Shown here: piece after piece, positions 9,446 to 16,402 of the stretch
Position numbering within the stretch: the first letter of the stretch is position 1
Layout of the letters: each line of letters begins with the position of its first letter
NCBI RefSeq assembly: GCF_948329825.1
Contig: NZ_CAOJCM010000004.1
Span: forward strand, 62,001-126,000
Source: Paenibacillus sp. JJ-100
GTDB taxonomy: Bacteria > Bacillota > Bacilli > Paenibacillales > Paenibacillaceae
Length of the DNA stretch: 64,000 bases
Reading direction: 5' to 3'
The notes under the pieces: generated by a model
Databases searched by the model: none
What the model was told of the DNA's origin: nothing
Seen by the model: only the letters and a program-made list of their open reading frames with translations
Position numbers and translations under genes: made by a program

Positions 9446-9517
9446 GTCGTTTACATGCTGGACCCGCTCAAAAGGGGGGATGGATATTGTATGATTTTTT
9501 AACCATATGGAATATAA

Positions 9518-9587
9518 AAGGGCTGCCCCGTTCTCATCGATCATTGATTAAGGTCAATCATCGATGGAATTACGGGCAGCCCTTGTT
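9518..9587. terminator. Long bidirectional terminator between convergent genes
   Basis: An imperfect hairpin of about 65 nt has the outer stem AAGGGCTGCCCCG/CGGGCAGCCCTT. The inner arm around CATCGATCATTGA has one mismatch. T/A tracts flank it. It separates the plus-strand histidine kinase gene from the minus-strand DUF418 gene and can serve both. Confidence 0.75.
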
Positions 9588-9614
9588 GCGTCGGTAGTGC
9601 TCATTGCCACTTAC

Positions 9615-10763
9615 TTATATGGAAGTATCTTGTGACGTTCTTCTGGATGCTGGAGAGATCGAAAGTTTACGCCATAACCATTCCACTGGACCTAATGGGT
9701 ATTTGCGCAGCCAGAAGTGGGAGAAAAGCATCAACAACAAACAGATACCAAGCCAAGAGAGCAGAATAAAAAGAGAAGAAGGGTGCCCACCCACGCCAAG
9801 TCCCCATCCATAGAATAGAACCGAAGCCATGATATTCTGTAAAATGTAACAGCTTAGCGCCATCTCGCCGATTTCACCAAAACGCTTGAACAACCGGGAG
9901 AATCGTCCTATTTCCAATCCATAGGCAATGATTCCGAGGTAACCCAGTGTTAGTACAGGTGCACTGATGTATCGCACCCAAATGTCCATAATCCCGCCAG
10001 GAATGAGCAGGAGCAGGTTCAGAGGAATGCCTGCCGCGAGACCGGCAATCATTAATTTTTTGCGTTTGAGGCGTCCAGACTCATCGTTAGAGAACAGACC
10101 TGTGCGCATGAGCAGTGCCCCCAGTAGAAAAAGAAAGATGTTAAGCGGAATGATTGCAATGGATTCGGCACGGAAAAAAACGAAGTTGTTCAACCGGAAT
10201 ATAACTTGCTCCCACCATGTACTGCTAGCGTATAGCTGTGTAATGGTATCCATACCGTTCAAAGTTGAACCCGATTCGAATGCGAGCAGGGCTGTAATTC
10301 CTGTAACGCCAATCACGTGTATACTCCCGGCAATTCCCATCATGATCAAGATAAAACGCCGGGAACGATGAATAATCATGGAAACAATCATGCCTGTAAT
10401 GGCATAGCTCATGAGAACATCATATTCCATAACAAAGATGTAATGCAGTAGACCATCCAGCAGCAGGAGTGCGCATGACCAGATATATACACCAGGCCAG
10501 CGATAACCATCACGAACTGCTTTTTGATGTTTCAATTCCATGCCAGCTCCAAACAGCAAGGTGAGCATACCGAGGAATTTTCCGTTGACTAATAGAAGCA
10601 TAACCGTCTGTAGCAAACGATCCCCTGAACTCCACCAAGGCTCCAGAGTATTGCCAAACACCAAATTAAGGTCACCAAGATAGGCGAAAATCCAAATGTT
10701 AGTCCCTAAGGTGCCGATAATGGCGAAACCCCGAAGAATGTCGAGCAAAACAATGCGTTTCAT
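9615..10763 (-). CDS. DUF418 (YeiB-like) membrane protein
   Basis: This 382-residue polytopic membrane protein has roughly nine to ten hydrophobic segments. The N-terminal signature RIVLLDILRGFAIIGTLGTN and the C-terminal segment EIGEMALSCYILQN belong to the DUF418/YeiB family. This family is related to acyltransferase_3-type membrane proteins and its biochemical role is not established. A GGAGGG ribosome site precedes the ATG. It is a single gene, divergent from the secreted protein gene at 10958. Confidence 0.85.
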   Translation of the reverse strand: MKRIVLLDILRGFAIIGTLGTNIWIFAYLGDLNLVFGNTLEPWWSSGDRLLQTVMLLLVNGKFLGMLTLLFGAGMELKHQKAVRDGYRWPGVYIWSCALLLLDGLLHYIFVMEYDVLMSYAITGMIVSMIIHRSRRFILIMMGIAGSIHVIGVTGITALLAFESGSTLNGMDTITQLYASSTWWEQVIFRLNNFVFFRAESIAIIPLNIFLFLLGALLMRTGLFSNDESGRLKRKKLMIAGLAAGIPLNLLLLIPGGIMDIWVRYISAPVLTLGYLGIIAYGLEIGRFSRLFKRFGEIGEMALSCYILQNIMASVLFYGWGLGVGGHPSSLFILLSWLGICLLLMLFSHFWLRKYPLGPVEWLWRKLSISPASRRTSQDTSI

Positions 10764-10957
10764 GAAACCCTCCTTTTTGATACAAGTGAATTAAAAACAA
10801 TATAACACAGATGTATTAAAAAGAATAACATTAATTTTATGTCATTCCTTGTTTCGCTATTTGAAGGATATGGTATTATCTAGGTGGTGCAGTTTATTCT
10901 CAGAGGCCCCTGATCAACGAATCTATCTTTAGCAGAGGTTACAAAGGAGGCACTTCT

Positions 10958-11965
10958 ATGATCAATAATCAATCATCGAATCTTACGAAAATGAAATGGA
11001 AGACGATAATAGCTACGATGCTCGCATTCCTCTTAGTGATGATGTCTGTAACTCCAGCTCTGGCAGCTTCTCCAGGCAAAACGGTGAATGCATCAGCTAA
11101 ACTGGCTTATAATCTCAAAGGACTCAAGTTTAATCGAGCGGTTCAAAAGGCATATATTGCAGACAAATATGTATATGTGACCCAGCGAGAGGGTTCGACA
11201 TGCCACCTGTCCAGACTGCTGATTAAAGGCAACAATGCAGAATATGTGGATCATATGACCGTTAAAAACAGCGGTCATTGCCAGACGCTAGATATGTATA
11301 CGTACAATGGGGCTAACTATTTCTATTTCAGCTCCAAATCAGATCCTTCAACGAAGCAATATTGGTCTCTCCAAGTGGCCCGGCTGCAATACAAGGCTGG
11401 AAAAACAGTAGATTATACGGATCTGAATCGGTTCACGTATATGAACTATGCGAACAAAAAAGGCTCCAGACAGGGAACAACATATCGTGTTGATGGCGGT
11501 GGTAACAGTAAATACACCTTCTTCCGTATCCAAACAAGGGAAGGGAATACATCCAGCACCGATAAAGTCGTGTGGGCTGTTTATGATACAGCTGCGCTGA
11601 ACAGACTGCTGGACAACAATAAACAGGTCCGGATGGATAGTCCTGCAGCGATCAAAGCCGCTGTATCCAGTTTCACGCAATCGGGTAGCGGCATTATTAG
11701 ACCTAATGGATCTTTCCAAGGGGGAGACTTATTGGGTAAAACTGAGTTATTTACATCTGGAGGAGCGGAAGGGCAGACACCGCAGATTGCCAAAATATCT
11801 GCCTCTGGTAAATATCAGTCTCTTGTGAAAATAACTAATGTTGGAAAGCACGAAATCGAAGGTGTGCAAACGAAGAATGGAAATGTATATTTTACGATCG
11901 TAACGGACCCGGGAAATAAAAAGAATGGGCAGAAAATTTACTACGTTTCAGATCGCTTGTTTTAA
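10958..11965 (+). CDS. Secreted protein, possibly helveticin J-like
   Basis: This 335-residue protein has a clear Sec signal peptide (hydrophobic core TIIATMLAFLLVMMSVTPALA, cleavage likely after ALA at about residue 36) and no membrane anchor, so it is exported. The mature part looks beta-rich. Segments such as KYVYVTQREGSTCHLSRLLI and GHCQTLDMYTY resemble what I recall of the helveticin J family of class III bacteriocins, without an immunity gene nearby. That family call is tentative. An AAAGGAGG ribosome site lies before the ATG, and a strong terminator follows. It stands alone. A non-bacteriocin lectin-like or propeller-like exoprotein is equally possible. Confidence 0.5.
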   Translation: MINNQSSNLTKMKWKTIIATMLAFLLVMMSVTPALAASPGKTVNASAKLAYNLKGLKFNRAVQKAYIADKYVYVTQREGSTCHLSRLLIKGNNAEYVDHMTVKNSGHCQTLDMYTYNGANYFYFSSKSDPSTKQYWSLQVARLQYKAGKTVDYTDLNRFTYMNYANKKGSRQGTTYRVDGGGNSKYTFFRIQTREGNTSSTDKVVWAVYDTAALNRLLDNNKQVRMDSPAAIKAAVSSFTQSGSGIIRPNGSFQGGDLLGKTELFTSGGAEGQTPQIAKISASGKYQSLVKITNVGKHEIEGVQTKNGNVYFTIVTDPGNKKNGQKIYYVSDRLF

Positions 11966-12034
11966 AAAAAGTCTGTTGGTCTGTTGGCCTCTAAAAACTG
12001 CACTGTGATGTGAATCATACCAATAATCAGATAT

Positions 12035-12086
12035 TGCTGTCGTTCTTGCTCTGAATATTAGAGAGCCGGACGGCAGCATTTTTTTA
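12035..12086 (+). terminator. Terminator after the secreted protein gene
   Basis: The stem TGCTGTCGT/ACGGCAGCA (one G-U pair) encloses an inner stem GCTCT/AGAGC. Seven T residues follow. Confidence 0.85.
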
Positions 12087-12106
12087 TCCAATATAAAATG
12101 GAAGAT

Positions 12107-12135
12107 TTGACCTGATCACAAATGTTATGTTACAT
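12107..12135 (+). promoter_or_regulatory. Promoter of the ADP-ribose operon
   Basis: TTGACC (12107-12112) and TTACAT (12130-12135) are separated by exactly 17 bp, a good SigA-type promoter. The -10 element abuts the palindromic operator. Confidence 0.7.
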
Positions 12136-12174
12136 TGTTATTAACTATTTGTTAATAACAAAATGTTAATAACA
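12136..12174 (+). promoter_or_regulatory. Palindromic operator, probable NrtR-type autoregulation site
   Basis: TGTTATTAAC (12136-12145) and GTTAATAACA (12151-12160) form a perfect 10-bp inverted repeat with a 5-bp spacer. A third copy of the right half-site, GTTAATAACA, is at 12165-12174. The sites sit directly downstream of the -10 box and 16 bp before the regulator's start codon, an ideal place for repression. NrtR-family Nudix regulators typically bind such palindromes and are released by ADP-ribose. The assignment to the adjacent regulator is inference. Confidence 0.75.
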
Positions 12175-12190
12175 GAATGGAGGCAGCATC

Positions 12191-13171
12191 ATGTCTCATG
12201 AAAACAAAGAATACGGTGCTTCACTGCACGTAGAACATCAAGCTGAGCAACCCGCTACGAATGAATATTCTTCAGATACAGAGAGGGAGAACATCCATAG
12301 CAGTGAAGAAGAATTTCTAAAAACATATGATGCAGGAGATTATGAGCGTCCTTCTGTCACCGTCGATATGCTGATATTCACAATCCGTAATGAAGAACAG
12401 GAAAATTACCGTAAGCTGGCCGAACCGGAGCTGGGACTGTTGCTGATTCGCCGGGGCGGTCATCCTTATCTGGGGCAATGGGCATTACCGGGAGGATTTG
12501 TATCCATGCAGGAATCGCTGGATGAAGCTGCAAGGCGAGAACTGCGGACGGAGACAGGACTGGATAACATTTATCTTGAACAGCTCTACACGTGGGGAGA
12601 TGTAGGACGTGACCCGCGCACACGGGTAATCAGCTGCTCTTATATGGCACTCGTGGACAGCAGTGAGCTGGAGCTTCAAGCAGGCGATGATGCGAGTGAG
12701 GCTAGCTGGTTTCGGGTGGAACAGAAACTGATTGAAGAGAAACGTCATATCCACGAACATGGGCGAATCACGGAGCGAAGATTACAGATCCTGCTGAGGA
12801 ACGAAACCGAACAGTTGTCGGCTATCGTGGAGACCAAAGAGCAGGTGGAAGGGCGAGTGCGGAGCAGCAAGTTAAGTCTAGTGGACGTTCAAGGGATCGC
12901 ATTTGACCATGCTCAAATTATTCATTACGCACTGGAGCGGCTGCGATCCAAGATTGAATATACGGATATTGCGTTTAATCTCATGCCTGAGAAGTTCACG
13001 TTAACCGCCTTACAGAAGGTGTACGAGATTATTAGCGGCAAAAAATTTCTGGCAGCTGCTTTTCGTCGCAAAATGGCAGACTGGGTCATTGAGACCGGTG
13101 AATATGCAAGCAGTGCGGGCCATCGGCCTTCCCGATTGTACCGCTTGAATCCGGAGAGGGAGAGTATGTAG
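12191..13171 (+). CDS. NrtR-like Nudix/winged-helix regulator of ADP-ribose operon
   Basis: This 326-residue protein has a Nudix fold (about residues 55-190) and a C-terminal winged helix (about 220-320). The C-terminal landmarks are FDHAQIIHYALERLR, FTLTALQKVYEII and RPSRLYRL, as in NrtR, a repressor of NAD genes that senses ADP-ribose. The Nudix box spans residues 102-124, but the catalytic REUXEE core reads RELRTE, with Thr120 in place of a conserved Glu. Hydrolase activity is therefore probably weak or lost, as in many NrtR proteins. An acidic N-terminal extension of about 50 residues is unusual. GGAGG precedes the ATG. It is first in a four-gene operon of ADP-ribose-related enzymes behind a palindromic operator. 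The probable role is an ADP-ribose-responsive repressor. Confidence 0.85.
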   Translation: MSHENKEYGASLHVEHQAEQPATNEYSSDTERENIHSSEEEFLKTYDAGDYERPSVTVDMLIFTIRNEEQENYRKLAEPELGLLLIRRGGHPYLGQWALPGGFVSMQESLDEAARRELRTETGLDNIYLEQLYTWGDVGRDPRTRVISCSYMALVDSSELELQAGDDASEASWFRVEQKLIEEKRHIHEHGRITERRLQILLRNETEQLSAIVETKEQVEGRVRSSKLSLVDVQGIAFDHAQIIHYALERLRSKIEYTDIAFNLMPEKFTLTALQKVYEIISGKKFLAAAFRRKMADWVIETGEYASSAGHRPSRLYRLNPERESM

Positions 13172-13203
13172 TTTGAATAAGTAACAAGTAAGGGGTGATC
13201 TGA

Positions 13204-13713
13204 ATGGAAAAGTTTACGTTTTTCTGGCGCACAGCTTCACCGTTTTCTCAGTGGCATCCTGCTGATTTTACGGTGAACGGAATTCAATATACGAGTGCTG
13301 AGCAGTACATGATGCATCAGAAAGCGCTGCTCTTTGGCGATCAGAAGATTGCGGACAAAATCATGAATACGAATTCGGCTTCAGTGCAAAAAAGGCTGGG
13401 CAGAACCGTCGCAGATTTTGATCAAACGAAATGGGAAACCGAGTGCAAACAGATTGTGTATGAGGGAAATCGGGCCAAATTTACGCAAAACGAGGATCTG
13501 ATGGCTGCTCTTCTTGCCACTCGGGGCACAACCCTCGTGGAAGCAAGCCCGGATGATCGAATCTGGGGTGTGGGGCTAGCGGAGGAAGATCCGCGCATTC
13601 GCAGCCGAAAAACATGGCGAGGAACGAACTGGCTTGGCGAAATTCTTACTCGTCTGAGAGAAGAGATAGGAAGTGATACTAATGAGTCATTTGGAAAAAC
13701 AAAACAAACTTAA
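13204..13713 (+). CDS. NADAR family protein (YbiA-like), probable ADP-ribosyl hydrolase/N-glycosidase
   Basis: This 169-residue protein is the usual length for NADAR (DUF1768/YbiA). Family motifs are visible: YTSAEQYMMHQKA (residues 29-41), SPDDRIWGVGL (115-125) and NWLGEILTRLRE (142-153). Family knowledge is that some NADAR proteins cleave phosphorylated riboflavin intermediates, and that others reverse ADP-ribosylation of guanine bases, including as antidotes of DarT-type toxins. In this operon, beside PARG-like and TARG1-like genes, the ADP-ribose role is the better fit. AAGGGGTGA precedes the ATG. It overlaps the next gene by 32 bp. No riboflavin genes are nearby. Confidence 0.87.
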   Translation: MEKFTFFWRTASPFSQWHPADFTVNGIQYTSAEQYMMHQKALLFGDQKIADKIMNTNSASVQKRLGRTVADFDQTKWETECKQIVYEGNRAKFTQNEDLMAALLATRGTTLVEASPDDRIWGVGLAEEDPRIRSRKTWRGTNWLGEILTRLREEIGSDTNESFGKTKQT

Positions 13714-14671
13714 CAGCTTGAATAGGAAGAACAATGGGTTCTCTAAGTCCAATGCATCAACAGATCAAGCGGGCGTTAACTCGCGTTCTGGACGTTCGCG
13801 TATTGCGCATCAGACGCTCGAGATTTTGGAAGAGGGCGTGTATGTGAATGGATACGACCGTGCCGTTCATATCAAGGAAAATCTGGAGCGGGCAATTCAG
13901 AACTCTGTTCTATATCGACCTTCAGAGCTCGCAGGACTAGGGGATAGACTGCGTCATGGAGAGAAGGTCAGCTCGGCGAGGGATCGGCATGCCAGCTCGT
14001 CCACTGCTTCTGATGAGAAAACAATGCGGATGGAGGTCACCAGCGAAACGACGCTTGCGGCTGCCGCTCGTCTGACGACAGAGGAAGGAAGAACGGATGT
14101 CGTTTGTCTGAACTTTGCATCAGCGAAAAATCCGGGCGGTGGTTTCCTTGGTGGAAGCCAGGCACAGGAAGAAAGCTTGGCACGGGCAACCGGTCTGTAC
14201 CCATGTATTGTGCAGATGCAAGAGATGTATGAGTACAATCGCAAACAGCGTTCTTGCCTATATTCAGACTATATGATCTATTCACCTGATGTACCCGTCA
14301 TCCGGGACGACCATGACCGATTGCTTGATCAGTGCTACACAACCTCTTTTATCACTGCATCAGCGGTAAATGCAGGTGTAGTCAAAGAGCGTAACGAAGC
14401 GACAGATGAAGAGATCAAGTCCGTCATGAAGCAGCGTATTCGATATGTATTGGAGGTTGCGGCTGCTCATGGTCACCGAACGGTTGTGCTAGGGGCTTTT
14501 GGCTGTGGTGTATTCCGGAATGATCCAGCACAGGTGGCATCGTATTTTGCTGATGTATTGGTTGGAGAAGGGTACAGGGACTATTTTGACTGCATCGTCT
14601 TTGCCATATATGACCGCAGTGCAGGTCAGCGAACGTTGGAGGTATTCAAGCGAAAGCTCACAGAAGTTTAA
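13682..14671 (+). CDS. TIGR02452/PARG-like poly(ADP-ribose) glycohydrolase family protein
   Basis: This protein of about 329 residues belongs to the bacterial PARG-like macrodomain family (TIGR02452, DUF2263). The PARG signature is present as NPGGGFLGGSQAQEE (residues 150-164), with the paired Glu163-Glu164 expected at the catalytic site. The macrodomain end motif GAFGCGVFRNDP is also present. Family members hydrolyse O-glycosidic bonds in poly(ADP-ribose) or remove terminal ADP-ribose. The ATG at 13682 is chosen over an in-frame GTG at 13673 because AGGAAGTG lies just upstream. A charged, low-complexity N-terminus of about 40 residues is probably disordered. It overlaps the NADAR gene, so the two are translationally coupled. 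Confidence 0.88.
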   Translation: MSHLEKQNKLNSLNRKNNGFSKSNASTDQAGVNSRSGRSRIAHQTLEILEEGVYVNGYDRAVHIKENLERAIQNSVLYRPSELAGLGDRLRHGEKVSSARDRHASSSTASDEKTMRMEVTSETTLAAAARLTTEEGRTDVVCLNFASAKNPGGGFLGGSQAQEESLARATGLYPCIVQMQEMYEYNRKQRSCLYSDYMIYSPDVPVIRDDHDRLLDQCYTTSFITASAVNAGVVKERNEATDEEIKSVMKQRIRYVLEVAAAHGHRTVVLGAFGCGVFRNDPAQVASYFADVLVGEGYRDYFDCIVFAIYDRSAGQRTLEVFKRKLTEV

Positions 14672-14716
14672 ATCTGGCATCACATTGAATGGTAGCGAGG
14701 GAAAGGAAGAGGTAAT

Positions 14717-15139
14717 ATGCAGTTTCACGAACGACAACAGGATTTGTTTGAACTGGAGGATCACTATGTATTGGCACACTGCATATCGGCTGATGCCAGA
14801 ATGGGCAAAGGGATTGCTGTTCAGTTTAGAGAGCGATTTGATCTACAGGTCCTTCAGGAACAAGCTCAGCAAGAGCCTCTTGAGATTGGGAAGTGTTATC
14901 CGGTTGGTCGCACGCTTAACCTTGTAACCAAAGCTAAATTTTCAAATAAACCGACGTATTCGTCTCTCACTAAGGCGGTAGAATCCATGCGTGACGTCTG
15001 TAAAGAGAAAGAGATCACCCACCTGGCAATGCCTCGAATCGGTTGTGGGTTAGACAGATTGAAGTGGGAGAAGGTTCGTCTCATTATTCAGAACACGTTT
15101 GCAGATATGGACATAGAGATTGTTGTATGCACAGTATGA
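14717..15139 (+). CDS. TARG1/OARD1-like macrodomain ADP-ribosyl hydrolase
   Basis: This 140-residue stand-alone macrodomain closely resembles the ALC1-like/TARG1 (OARD1) and DarG branch. Key segments are HCISADARMGKGIA (21-34), NKPTYSSLTKAVESM (77-91) and MPRIGCGLDRLKWEKV (105-120). Lys78 and Asp113 line up, from memory of the human protein, with its catalytic Lys and Asp. Both would support cleavage of ADP-ribose from acidic residues or from DNA bases (thymine in the DarTG system). It is last in the operon, 45 bp after the PARG-like gene, with GAAAGGAAGAGG before the ATG. No DarT-like transferase is adjacent, so it is not an ordinary DarTG antitoxin. Confidence 0.88.
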   Translation: MQFHERQQDLFELEDHYVLAHCISADARMGKGIAVQFRERFDLQVLQEQAQQEPLEIGKCYPVGRTLNLVTKAKFSNKPTYSSLTKAVESMRDVCKEKEITHLAMPRIGCGLDRLKWEKVRLIIQNTFADMDIEIVVCTV

Positions 15140-15155
15140 CGGATATATTCAAAAT

Positions 15156-15303
15156 AAAAAAACCTCATCTTGGTACCGGAGACCGCGAGGTATAGGGTTC
15201 AATCATACTTTTGATTATTGATCCCTATATCCAGTAAGCTGGAGCATGGTTTATATGCTCGTGCTCTTATAAATGCAGTTCCGATGCCGAAACGAGGTTT
15301 TTT
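15156..15303. ncRNA. Structured intergenic element of unknown type, closing as a terminator
   Basis: Between two convergent genes, AAAAAAACCTC (15156-15166) pairs with GAGGTTTTTT (15294-15303) and encloses about 127 nt. Inside, TATAGGG (15191-15197) pairs with CCCTATA (15233-15239) with CAAT/ATTG below it. GAGCAT and ATGCTC (about 15242-15260) form a further stem. ACCTC (15162-15166) can instead pair with GAGGT at 15187-15191, giving two exclusive folds. At minimum it is a bidirectional terminator. The extra internal structure suggests a small RNA or switch, but no known RNA family is recognised. Confidence 0.45.
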
Positions 15304-15358
15304 GTTGTTTTGGTTGTTTTGTGGCTTTACTGGCTTTTAATTGAGCGCCAAGCTGGAT

Positions 15359-16318
15359 TTATTTTTTGGAGAACATTTCTTTGGCTTCATCCATAGCCAT
15401 CTTGTTACCGATGGAAGAGTAATCAAGCCAAGGTTGAGCTCCGATCGGGTATACTTGTTCGGCCTTCACGGCTTTCAGTCCTTGCCAGATGGGGTTACTC
15501 TGCAACTCCTTGAACATCGTCTGAGCTTCATCATCCGAATTGACCACGACAAAGATTGCATCGGCATCATAGTCTGGCAGTACTTCACGGGATACAACTT
15601 GATACGGTTTAGAGGTATCCATCTCTTGAATGCCTTTGGCTGGAGTCAGACCCAGATCATCGTACAAAATGGGGCCCATGGGACGGCGTGTGCTGAATAC
15701 ACGTAATTCCTTGGCTGTCACACGAATCGCCATCACGGTGCCGTCACCGATCTGATCATGAATCAGCGCTTGAACTTCCTTCGTTTCTGCTTCATAGTCC
15801 TGAATGTATTGCTCCGCTTCCTGCTCGCGGTTAACCAGCTTACCAATCTCTTTCAGGTGATCCCGCCAAGTGCCATCATCCAGATTAAACACATGTACAG
15901 GTGCGATTTTCTCAAATTTGGCAACATCGTCTCCGGAGAATTCTTCATCCAGATAGATGACATCCGGTTTAAGCGCAAGCAGTGCTTCCATATCCGGGTC
16001 TTTGACGGGGCCAAGCGGTGTGGTGTCTTTCAGGCGGTCTGCCACATGAGATAAGAACGCTTTTGCTTCACCGCCAATAACCGAGCCAACAGGTGTGATC
16101 CCGAGAGAAAGCAAATCATTGGTTAGATGAATGGACATAGACGCAATACGCGGTTCATCTGAAGTAGAATTACTATTCGAATTGTCTGCTGATGTGCTTG
16201 TATTTGAATTGTTGTTCGAATCACCTGAGCCCGATGTGGATGTTTGAGCTGTTCCGCAGGCTGCAAGTATAAGAACTAAACTGATGGTTAGCAAAAGCAT
16301 AAGATTTTTCTTCAACAT
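15359..16318 (-). CDS. Iron-siderophore ABC importer, substrate-binding lipoprotein
   Basis: This 319-residue FhuD/FepB-type (Peripla_BP_2) lipoprotein has a signal peptide and the lipobox LAAC with Cys21. A Ser/Asn/Thr-rich linker follows (about residues 25-52). Family features include EPRIASMSIHLTNDLLSLGITPVG and ALLALKPDVIYLDEEF. The start is placed at 16318 because AAGGAG lies 9 bp upstream; an earlier in-frame ATG at 16354 has no comparable site. It is the last gene of the iron-uptake operon, about 84 bp after the second permease gene. It would deliver a ferric siderophore to the two FecCD-type permeases. No ATPase gene is in the cluster, so a shared ATPase elsewhere, as with YusV in B. 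subtilis, is likely. Confidence 0.9.
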   Translation of the reverse strand: MLKKNLMLLLTISLVLILAACGTAQTSTSGSGDSNNNSNTSTSADNSNSNSTSDEPRIASMSIHLTNDLLSLGITPVGSVIGGEAKAFLSHVADRLKDTTPLGPVKDPDMEALLALKPDVIYLDEEFSGDDVAKFEKIAPVHVFNLDDGTWRDHLKEIGKLVNREQEAEQYIQDYEAETKEVQALIHDQIGDGTVMAIRVTAKELRVFSTRRPMGPILYDDLGLTPAKGIQEMDTSKPYQVVSREVLPDYDADAIFVVVNSDDEAQTMFKELQSNPIWQGLKAVKAEQVYPIGAQPWLDYSSIGNKMAMDEAKEMFSKK

Positions 16319-16402
16319 ATCTGTATTCTCCTTGTACATCTCTTTGGATGTCATTCATATTTTCGATGTCATTAGGTATTGCCCAATGAAGCTAGTGAAT
16401 CA

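Noticed and set aside
12191..15139. A classic DarTG toxin-antitoxin operon
   Set aside because: A macrodomain and a NADAR gene are present but no DarT-type ADP-ribosyltransferase is found within the operon or next to it.
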